A DNA stretch of 64,000 nucleotides from Planctomycetota bacterium (GTDB lineage Bacteria > Planctomycetota > Planctomycetia > Planctomycetales > Planctomycetaceae), in contig JACTNB010000019.1 of NCBI GenBank assembly GCA_014584345.1, positions 186,001-250,000 of the forward strand, written 5' to 3'. The notes under the pieces were generated by a model. That model was not told the origin of the DNA. It saw only the letters and a list, made by a program, of their open reading frames with translations, and ran no database searches. Positions 56,998-64,000 of the stretch are shown piece after piece. Within the stretch, counting starts at the first letter, position 1. Each line of letters opens with the position of its first letter. The position numbers and the translations under genes are program-made.

Positions 56998-57666
56998 ATG
57001 CGCAGTGCGATGTTGGGATTATTGATCGCCGCAATCGGGTTCACCGCTTTTGCCGATCAGGCGGAAGCGCGTCGCTGTCGGCCAGCCCGTTGCAAGAAAC
57101 GATGTGTCGTTGTGTGCTGCAAGCCGACTTGCTGTGCACCGTCGAACTGTTGCAAGCCGACGACCTGCTGCACCACCGAGGAAGCCGCCACCGAAGAAGT
57201 CAAATCCGAAGAAGCCCGGGGCTACGATGAAAAGGCGGAAATGAAGGTTAAGGAAGAGTCCTCCAAAACCGAAAAAGTGGGCGACCAGGCTGCCAAGGAA
57301 GCCAAACCGGAAGCCAAGCCGGAAGTAAAAAAAGAGGAAAAAAAGGCTCCTAAAAAAGAGCCCAAGACGGAAAAGAAACCCGTAGAAGAAGCCAAGCCGA
57401 AAGCTGCAAAATCGGAAGAAGCTCCCAAGCCCAAAGCCGAAAAGCCTGCCAAAAAAGCTCCCAAGGCTGATAAGCCCAAAGCCGATGCTCCCAAGGCTGA
57501 TGCTCCCAAAGCTGATGCTCCCAAAGCTGATGCTCCCAAAGCTGATGCTCCCAAAGCTGATGCCCCCAAAGCTGATGCCCCCAAAGCTGATGCCCCCAAA
57601 GCTGATGCCCCCAAGGCTGATGCCCCCAAGGCTGATGCCCCCAAAACTGAAGAAGCCGCCAAATAA
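56998..57666 (+). CDS. Secreted Cys-rich and Lys/Ala/Pro-repeat protein
   Basis: 222 residues in three parts. A signal peptide (residues 1-24, SAMLGLLIAAIGFTAFADQAEA), a short Cys-rich basic part (about 25-58) with 13 cysteines (CKKRC, VVCCKPTCC, NCCKPTTCC), then a highly charged Lys/Glu/Ala/Pro tail to the end. The tail finishes with eleven exact KADAP units, encoded by 15-base repeats. AGGAG and a purine run give a strong ribosome site, and a perfect terminator follows, which suggests an abundantly expressed monocistronic gene. The long antisense ORF here is a by-product of the repeats. Likely a cell-surface or DNA/anion-binding protein; function unknown. Confidence 0.8.
   Translation: MRSAMLGLLIAAIGFTAFADQAEARRCRPARCKKRCVVVCCKPTCCAPSNCCKPTTCCTTEEAATEEVKSEEARGYDEKAEMKVKEESSKTEKVGDQAAKEAKPEAKPEVKKEEKKAPKKEPKTEKKPVEEAKPKAAKSEEAPKPKAEKPAKKAPKADKPKADAPKADAPKADAPKADAPKADAPKADAPKADAPKADAPKADAPKADAPKADAPKTEEAAK
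57481..57645 (+). repeat. Eleven 15-base tandem repeats coding KADAP
   Basis: Unit GCTGATGC(T/C)CCCAA(A/G). Units 1-5 use GCTCCC and units 6-11 use GCCCCC, so two blocks were homogenised separately. This implies recent slippage-type expansion, and copy number is likely to vary between strains. Confidence 0.9.
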
Positions 57667-57710
57667 TTGGGCGGACGGCTGCTTACAGCCAGAATAAATA
57701 GGAAGTCCTA

Positions 57711-57740
57711 GCGGAGCGATTTGTTCGCTCCGCTTTTTTT
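57711..57740 (+). terminator. Rho-independent terminator of the repeat-protein gene
   Basis: GCGGAGCGA (57711-57719) pairs perfectly with TCGCTCCGC (57725-57733) around a five-base loop, directly followed by seven T. It is the clearest intrinsic terminator in the window. Confidence 0.9.
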
Positions 57741-57934
57741 ATTGCCTGCTCCAACCTATGCTGACGGTCTGGCAGGGGCCGTTTTGCAGGCCATCATGTT
57801 ACGCTGCCCCCGTCTTAGGATCGCGTTGCCAGCGCGGCAGACAGTGTCCTCTCCGACGGCCGGGGATGTCGCCTCCGACCGGTCTAACCACCCCTCCCTT
57901 TCTGACGGCTTGCGATGGAGACGAAGGAACTCCC

Positions 57935-58738
57935 ATGTTGAAATCCATTACGCTGAAGGATGCCCGTCTGAATCTGTTTCACGCGGGCGAGGGGGCTCCC
58001 CTGGTGTTTGTGCATGGATTTCCCCTGGAGCACGGCATGTGGCAGGCTCAACTCCAGGAGTTTCAGCATGGCTATCAGGTGATTGCTCCCGATTTACGTG
58101 GATTCGGGAAATCCGACGGCACGCGTGAAATCTGTACCATGGCCGATTTCGCCGACGACCTGGTCCATCTACTCGATGCCTTGAATATTACCGAACCCGT
58201 CACCTTGTGCGGGTTATCCATGGGAGGTTATATCGCCTGGCAATTTGCCCTCAATCATCGTACCCGACTACAACGCCTCGTGTTGTGCGATACCCGGGCC
58301 CGCAACGACGACGCCGAGGGGCAACAACGCCGACGAGACGTGGCCCGCCGCGTGCTCCTCGAAGGGACCCCCTTTCTCGCACGCGACATGCCCGACAAGC
58401 TGTACTCCGCCCTCACCCTGCAGTCAGCCCCGGAACTGGTCGAACAGACGCGACAGGTGATTCTGCAAACCGATCCCCGGGCCGTTGCCGCCGCTTCACT
58501 TGGCATGGCGGAACGCCCCGATGTTACTCCCCTGCTGAGCCAGATCGATGTTCCCACGCTGGTGGTGTGCGGCACGGACGATGCGATAGTTCCCCTGGAG
58601 GAAATGCGATCATTTGCCGAAGCCCTGCCTCATGCCGAATTCGAGGAAATTCCGGGAGCCGGTCACATGGCCCCCCAGGAACATCCTCAGGCTTTCAATG
58701 CCCGTTTGCGCAACTTCCTGGCGGCGACGGATCAATAA
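57935..58738 (+). CDS. Alpha/beta-hydrolase, enol-lactonase/esterase-like
   Basis: 267 residues from ATG 57935 with AAGGA seven bases upstream; an ORF starting 177 bases earlier has no such site. The fold opens PLVFVHGFPLEHGMW (oxyanion HG at 27-28). The nucleophile is Ser95 in CGLSMGGYIAW, the acid is in VCGTDDAIVP and the histidine in PGAGHMAPQEHPQAF. The motif order resembles 3-oxoadipate enol-lactonase and related carboxyl esterases, but no beta-ketoadipate genes are near. It is probably cytosolic as no signal sequence is seen. It is preceded by the strong terminator of the repeat-protein gene, so it has its own promoter. Confidence 0.87.
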   Translation: MLKSITLKDARLNLFHAGEGAPLVFVHGFPLEHGMWQAQLQEFQHGYQVIAPDLRGFGKSDGTREICTMADFADDLVHLLDALNITEPVTLCGLSMGGYIAWQFALNHRTRLQRLVLCDTRARNDDAEGQQRRRDVARRVLLEGTPFLARDMPDKLYSALTLQSAPELVEQTRQVILQTDPRAVAAASLGMAERPDVTPLLSQIDVPTLVVCGTDDAIVPLEEMRSFAEALPHAEFEEIPGAGHMAPQEHPQAFNARLRNFLAATDQ

Positions 58739-58787
58739 CCACAAGGGTAAACTTCCTCGGTTCCCATGCCTTGTGCCACGTTCGAAA

Positions 58788-58925
58788 CGAGCCGCGCCCG
58801 TCAGGAAGCGGGCTACGTTTGGGGCTCGTTACTCCCGTTGGTATCCACTCCAGTGGACCATGCGGTGGGTGAGTGATTTCGAGTTGTCGCGCCAGCGTGA
58901 CCCGCTTCCTCATGGGCGCGGCTAG
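58788..58925. repeat. CTAG-ended inverted-repeat element (copy 6)
   Basis: 138 bases; left arm begins CGAGCCGCGCCCGTCAGGAA, right arm ends CTCATGGGCGCGGCTAG. Interior is close to copy 2 (16128-16260): TTTGGGGCTC, TATCCACTCCAGTGGACCA, GAGTGATTTCGAGTTGTCGC. The M1 and M3 modules are absent, so the element can occur outside the composite. Confidence 0.8.
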
Positions 58926-59013
58926 TCGTGCGGGTTCGCAAACTGTCTCTTATCCTCTACAGACAGTATGATATCCCGGCATCAAAATGTTCCCTTAGCA
59001 CACAGGAAGCAAC

Positions 59014-60147
59014 ATGAGACGAGTTGGGCAACTGGCAATCACAACAGGACTGTTCCTTTTGGCAGGCAGCATCGGCTGGAATGCTGGTCTGCGTGCCGCC
59101 GAGCCATCGAACTCCGCGGCCTCGCATCTCCCGCGGGCTGACTTCCACAGCCAGACCGTGCTAAAGTCGATCGCATTCGGTTCCTGCTCCAAGCAGGATA
59201 AACCCCAGCCCATCTGGGAAGCCATCGTGGCAAAACAGCCAGACCTGTTTATCTACATGGGCGACAACATCTACGGCGACACGGACGACATGAACGTGCT
59301 GCGGGAAAAATGGAACCTGCAGAAGAATTTGCCCGGTTATGACCAATTGCGGAAAACGTGTCCGGTGATTGCCACCTGGGACGATCACGATTATGGCCGC
59401 AACGATGCCGGTGCGGAGTATCCCTTCAAACGGGAATCCCAGCAGTTGTTTCTCGATTTTCTCGATGAACCTGCCGACTCGCCGCGGCGCACGCGCGAAG
59501 GCGTTTACGCCAGCTATCTTTATGGTCCCGCGGGAAGGCAAGTGCATGTGATTCTGCTCGACACACGCTTTTTTCGTTCCCCGCTGAAAAGCATGCGCAA
59601 TACCTCCCCACCGGCGGAAGGGATCACTGGCCCCTACGTGAACGATCCTCATCCCGCGGGAGAAATGCTGGGCGCGGAACAATGGACCTGGCTGGAAGGG
59701 CAACTTCGAATTCCGGCCGCCTTGAAGGTGATTGTCTCGAGTATTCAGTTGATACCCGATGAACATGGCTGGGAAAAGTGGGCCAATCTGCTGCCTCAGC
59801 GGGAGAAATTCCTCCAGCTTCTGGAACAGACACAAGCCGAGGGAGTGATCGTGCTCAGCGGAGATCGGCACGCCTCGGAATTTTCCCGCCTCCCCCGAGA
59901 ATCGCAATACGATTTATGGGATGTGACATGCAGCAGCTTGAATCAGGCCCGCGCGTATCAGAATGAATTGAACCGCTTCCGCGTCGGATTGATGTATTCG
60001 GAGGTCAACTTTGGCATGCTGCTCCTCGACTGGGAACAATCCGACCCCGAACTCACCATGCAAATATGCGGCGAAACAGGACGCCCCATGCTACAGGTGC
60101 GAATTCCCTTGAGCGACTTGAAAATCGGTGCCCAGCGGAAAGAATAG
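59014..60147 (+). CDS. PhoD-like phosphatase/phosphodiesterase, exported
   Basis: 377 residues with a signal peptide (about 9-28, TTGLFLLAGSIGWNAGLRAA). Metallophosphatase motifs of the PhoD family are clear: AFGSCSKQDKPQPIW, YMGDNIYGDTDDM, TWDDHDYGRNDAG and LSGDRHASEFSR. PhoD enzymes are Ca/Fe-dependent phosphodiesterases or alkaline phosphatases that free phosphate from organic sources. In planctomycetes this shorter subtype is common and exported. It is placed after repeat copy 6 and 298 bases before the TatD-like gene. No Pho-box-like site was recognised. Confidence 0.88.
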   Translation: MRRVGQLAITTGLFLLAGSIGWNAGLRAAEPSNSAASHLPRADFHSQTVLKSIAFGSCSKQDKPQPIWEAIVAKQPDLFIYMGDNIYGDTDDMNVLREKWNLQKNLPGYDQLRKTCPVIATWDDHDYGRNDAGAEYPFKRESQQLFLDFLDEPADSPRRTREGVYASYLYGPAGRQVHVILLDTRFFRSPLKSMRNTSPPAEGITGPYVNDPHPAGEMLGAEQWTWLEGQLRIPAALKVIVSSIQLIPDEHGWEKWANLLPQREKFLQLLEQTQAEGVIVLSGDRHASEFSRLPRESQYDLWDVTCSSLNQARAYQNELNRFRVGLMYSEVNFGMLLLDWEQSDPELTMQICGETGRPMLQVRIPLSDLKIGAQRKE

Positions 60148-60445
60148 TCTCGAAGGCCCTCGGCAGGCCTGTTGTTCGGGAACAGGTTACCCTTACCTCG
60201 CCCGGTTCGGGCTGGTTTCTGCGGATCCCAGCGAAACGGGCGGAATCGCAGCCGCAAGCCGGTCCCCTTTCCGCAGAGCCCTCGGGGATTGAAACGATTG
60301 CCTCATCGGCTCCGAGCAGGGGGATTTCTTTTCGATTGGCCTGTTCAAAACAGGGCATTTTGTCACACAATATCATATTCTACCTTGATGCGCACGAATG
60401 CCTGACCGGGATGCGGGCAGGCTGGATAACAGACGGGAGACAGCC

Positions 60446-61354
<909 letters not shown>

Positions 61355-61398
61355 TCCCGCAGACCGGGCCCCATCGAAATTCATGGAATGAAACACCG

Positions 61399-62199
61399 AT
61401 GAGCGATTTTACTTCCCGACGCTGGAAACCTTGGACAGCGGCAATCGCCTTGCTGCTGTTCGCGGTGTGTGTCGGATGGGCCACGGCACAATTTCCGCTT
61501 CAACGGGTTCATTATTCCAAGATCCGCATTGTCGCCGAGTATCCTCACGATCGCAACGCCTTCACCCAGGGATTGCTGATTGACGAGGGCCAACTCCTGG
61601 AAGGGACGGGACAGCATGGAGAATCAAAGCTGAGGCGGGTCGATCTGGAAACCGGGCAGGTTCTGACAGAAGTCTCCCTCCCCGAACAATACTTCGGCGA
61701 AGGGATCGCGGTGGCCCATGGGGAGTTGTTCCAACTGACTTGGAAGAATCGGGTTGGTTTTGTCTACGATGTCGAGACCCTGGAACACAAGCGGACGGTG
61801 CGTTACTCGGGAGAAGGCTGGGGACTGACGTTTGATGGAGAATTTCTGATTCTCAGCGATGGATCGGCGACCTTGCGGTTTATCGACCCCGAAACGTTTC
61901 ACGTGAAACGCCGCCTGGCGGTTTACGACGGGCGCAAACCCATCAGTTCTCTGAATGAACTGGAATACGTGGAGGGAGAAGTATGGGCCAACATCTGGTA
62001 CGACGACAAAATCGCCCGCATCGACCCCGCCACGGGACGCGTCGTCGGCTGGATTGACCTCAAGGGCCTCAAGCCCAGAAGTTTACTGCTGAACCGGGAA
62101 GCGGTGCATAATGGCATCGCCTACGACCCGAAATCCCGTCGTATTTTTCTGACGGGCAAGAACTGGCCCACGTTGTACGAAGTGGAAATTGTCCCCTGA
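61399..62199 (+). CDS. Glutaminyl-peptide cyclotransferase, propeller type
   Basis: 266 residues. N-terminal signal/anchor (about 13-30, AAIALLLFAVCVGWATAQF). The core is a five-bladed propeller of the glutamine cyclotransferase family (PF05096): YPHDRNAFTQGLLIDEGQLLEGTGQHGESKLR, QLTWKNRVGFVYD, GWGLTFDGEFLILSDGSATLRFIDP, NELEYVEGEVWANIWYDDKIARIDP and HNGIAYDPKSRRIFLTGKNWP. It converts N-terminal glutamine of secreted proteins to pyroglutamate. It follows the TatD-like gene by 44 bases and precedes the ExbB gene by 112. Confidence 0.9.
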   Translation: MSDFTSRRWKPWTAAIALLLFAVCVGWATAQFPLQRVHYSKIRIVAEYPHDRNAFTQGLLIDEGQLLEGTGQHGESKLRRVDLETGQVLTEVSLPEQYFGEGIAVAHGELFQLTWKNRVGFVYDVETLEHKRTVRYSGEGWGLTFDGEFLILSDGSATLRFIDPETFHVKRRLAVYDGRKPISSLNELEYVEGEVWANIWYDDKIARIDPATGRVVGWIDLKGLKPRSLLLNREAVHNGIAYDPKSRRIFLTGKNWPTLYEVEIVP

Positions 62200-62311
62200 C
62201 AACGGGAAAACGCCTGTTCGCGACGTCTCTCCCCCAAAGCAGCCTCGCTCGTGATTGGAATCTCTTCGCATCGATACGGTTTGGAAAGTTAGCCTGGTGA
62301 ATTTTCTCCTT

Positions 62312-63019
62312 ATGAACGTGCTCACGCTGGCACAGCAGGCCCCGGCGGCCTCCGTCAGTCTGGACTGGCGCCGCCTGCTGGAAGCGGGAGGCTATGTCGG
62401 TTACGTGATTATTGGCCTCAGCGTCATCATGGTGGCGCTGGTGATTCAACAGTCATTTACCCTGCGCAGGGGCAACCTGATGCCGCGCTGGCTGGCCGAA
62501 CAGGCGCACCAGTTGATCTCGACCGGACGATTCACCGAAGCCAACGAATTGTGCAAGAAGCATCCCTGTTTTCTGGGAGACATGCTGCAGGCGGGCCTGT
62601 CGGAAACGGAGATGGGATACCAGCAGATCGAAAAGGCCCTGGAGGATGCAGCGGCCGAACATTCCGCGCGCATGATGCGCAAGGTCGAATACCTCAACGT
62701 GATAGGCACCATTGCCCCGATGCTGGGATTGCTGGGGACGGTCTGGGGCATGATTCAGGCGTTTCTCAAGTTTGAATCGCAGGTGAGCCCGTCAGTGGCG
62801 GAATTCGCGCCGGGCATTTCGCACGCGTTGATCACCACCCTGATGGGCCTGAGCGTGGCGATTCCCGCGCTGGGGGCATTTGCGATTCTGCGAAACCGCG
62901 TGGATGAACTGGTTTCCGAAACCTCCCTGCTGGCGGAACAAGTCTTTGCCGGTTACAAGCGGTGGAAGTTGCGGCGCAAGACTCAGGCAGTCGGCAGTGA
63001 TCGCGGGGAAGAAAAATGA
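62312..63019 (+). CDS. ExbB/TolQ/MotA-type proton channel protein
   Basis: About 235 residues from ATG 62312; GTG 62297 and TTG 62255 are alternatives. Three membrane helices: GYVGYVIIGLSVIMVALVI, then the pair NVIGTIAPMLGLLGTVWGMI and LITTLMGLSVAIPALGAFAIL. TIAPMLGLLGTVWGM and ALITTLMGL are the signature of this family. It pairs with ExbD subunits to drive outer-membrane or motility-type work from proton flow. Its stop overlaps the ATG of the next ExbD gene (ATGA), so the two are coupled. Confidence 0.92.
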   Translation: MNVLTLAQQAPAASVSLDWRRLLEAGGYVGYVIIGLSVIMVALVIQQSFTLRRGNLMPRWLAEQAHQLISTGRFTEANELCKKHPCFLGDMLQAGLSETEMGYQQIEKALEDAAAEHSARMMRKVEYLNVIGTIAPMLGLLGTVWGMIQAFLKFESQVSPSVAEFAPGISHALITTLMGLSVAIPALGAFAILRNRVDELVSETSLLAEQVFAGYKRWKLRRKTQAVGSDRGEEK

Positions 63020-63444
63020 AACCCGCAGTCGCCACACGTTCGCGCACCTTGCGTTTTGCGATCACCCCAATGATCGATATCGTCTTCCTGCTGATTATTT
63101 TCTTCCTGGTCGCGACGCATTTCGTGAAAAGCGAAACCCAGACGCCCGTCGAACTGCCCGAAGCCTCGCTCGCAACCCTTGAGGAAGAAGTCCGGCCTCA
63201 ACGAGTGATCGTAACCGTCTCGCCCGTCGGCGAATACTCGATTGCCGGGCGGGTGGTGACCCGGGCCGAACTGGAAGCAATCCTGCAGCATGCCGAAGCC
63301 CGGGAAACACATGCCAAGGAACGCGAGGTCCGCATTCGAGGCGATCGTGCGACACCTTACGAGTTTGTCAAACCGATTCTGCTCGCCTGTGCTCGTGCAG
63401 GCATCCGCGATGTTTCCTTTTCCGTCATGCCGACCAGCCAATAA
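63016..63444 (+). CDS. ExbD/TolR-type protein, first of two
   Basis: 142 residues. LRFAITPMIDIVFLLIIFFLVATHFV holds the single membrane helix with the conserved Asp in PMIDIVF. The periplasmic part ends VRIRGDRATPYEFVKPILLACARAGIRDVSFSVMP, as usual for ExbD. It begins within the ExbB stop codon. A second ExbD gene starts 98 bases downstream. Confidence 0.92.
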   Translation: MKPAVATRSRTLRFAITPMIDIVFLLIIFFLVATHFVKSETQTPVELPEASLATLEEEVRPQRVIVTVSPVGEYSIAGRVVTRAELEAILQHAEARETHAKEREVRIRGDRATPYEFVKPILLACARAGIRDVSFSVMPTSQ

Positions 63445-63542
63445 ATGGAGATGCCCGCGCCCATCCCCTCGGATACCGGATCCCTGCCGCATCCCTCAAC
63501 CGAAAACAATTCCGCGGTTATTTTCATCGAGAGCCATTGATC

Positions 63543-64000
63543 ATGCGCATCCGCACCGTACTGACCCGCGATCGGGAACTGGGCGACAGCCAGACCATGA
63601 CGCCGATGATCGACATCGTGTTTCTGCTGCTGGTGTTTTTTGTCTGCGTTGCCACCGATCGCGTGGTGGAATACAACTTGCCCACGGAACTGGCCTCCGG
63701 GACCGTGCAGGCGCCCCCTCCCCTGCCTCGGGAAACGTGGGTCACCGAAATCCACGTGCTGGTCACGCAATCGGCGGACAGTCCCCATGCGATTATCGAG
63801 ATGAACGGTCGGCGTTTCGAGGATTACACTCAGTTTCAGCAGACCTTGCAGGCGTTGGCGAATGTGTCGCGAGACAGCCCGGTGATTCTGGATATCACAG
63901 AGCAAGTCCGCCTGGGGGATGTCATTCGTATCTACGATGCCGCCCGGGCTGCAGAGTTCCAGTCGATCCACTTCGCCATGAAAGCGTCGGAACTGAATCC
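63543..64000 (+). CDS. ExbD/TolR-type protein, second copy (3' truncated by window)
   Basis: Open frame from ATG 63543 to the window end, 152 codons without a stop. MTPMIDIVFLLLVFFVCVATDRV gives the membrane helix with the conserved Asp. The periplasmic part (LGDVIRIYDAARAAEFQSIHFAM) has the ExbD fold. Paired ExbD genes after one ExbB suggest a heterodimeric ExbD pair. The next gene downstream may be the effector (for example a TonB- or TolB-like protein), outside this window. Confidence 0.9.
   Translation, partial: MRIRTVLTRDRELGDSQTMTPMIDIVFLLLVFFVCVATDRVVEYNLPTELASGTVQAPPPLPRETWVTEIHVLVTQSADSPHAIIEMNGRRFEDYTQFQQTLQALANVSRDSPVILDITEQVRLGDVIRIYDAARAAEFQSIHFAMKASELN

Noticed and set aside
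57481..57645. CRISPR array
   Set aside because: The units are contiguous 15-mers without spacers and are in frame within a coding sequence.
57222..57662. Antisense GASAL-repeat open frame
   Set aside because: Reverse reading of the KADAP repeats; the sense frame has the signal peptide, ribosome site and terminator.

Overview
The window is about 64 kb of GC-rich DNA from a bacterium of the phylum Planctomycetes (genus not resolvable here). The phylum call rests on families seen together: a DUF1559 prepilin-like protein, a PSD1/DUF1549/DUF1553 protein with a CxxCH motif, an ECF sigma factor overlapping a Ser/Thr kinase with WD40 repeats, several PQQ-type or lactonase propellers, a sulfatase, Tat-exported Gfo/Idh/MocA oxidoreductases, an orphan FhcC of the tetrahydromethanopterin C1 route, and a large zinc-ribbon-bearing signal peptidase I. 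Coding is dense on both strands and no rRNA, tRNA, CRISPR array, phage or transposase gene was seen.

Layout. 1-3250: end of a polyprenyl synthase, a small membrane protein, dapF, a lactonase-type propeller. 3251-9762: degenerate repeat, FHA-propeller giant protein, zinc-ribbon ExbD, sulfatase. 9800-16017: GNAT-like protein, fhcC, oleC-oleD (ATGA overlap), mraY. 16018-22811: accessory-looking region with a mosaic of dispersed intergenic repeats, an FMN/4Fe-4S membrane protein divergent from a secreted unknown plus an HTTM protein, and a DUF1559 gene bracketed by two repeat copies. 22812-31784: signal peptidase I, small alarmone hydrolase-like HD protein, PQQ propeller, deiodinase-like redoxin, then a tight trio (flavin oxidase, RMD1-like, HGSNAT-like). 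32027-42468: M50 protease, purL, sppA, FAD oxidoreductase, NHLRC2-like thioredoxin-NHL protein, DoxX. 42484-52877: PSD1 protein, CxxCH lipoprotein, Gfo/Idh/MocA, cupin, WD40 kinase and its ECF sigma factor. 53140-64000: Tat Gfo/Idh/MocA, ligA, a Lys/Ala repeat protein with a clear terminator, alpha/beta hydrolase, PhoD-like phosphatase, EboB-like TatD hydrolase, glutaminyl cyclase, and an ExbB-ExbD-ExbD set running off the end.

Functional links: dapF and mraY belong to peptidoglycan precursor synthesis; purL and ligA are housekeeping. The sigma factor and kinase form one translationally coupled regulatory unit. The terminal ExbB-ExbD-ExbD genes form a proton-driven energising module. The most unusual structure is the intergenic repeat system: a roughly 112-bp two-part repeat that in several places carries a 130-138 bp element with about 30-bp terminal inverted repeats and CTAG ends, present in filled, double-filled and collapsed states within this one window.
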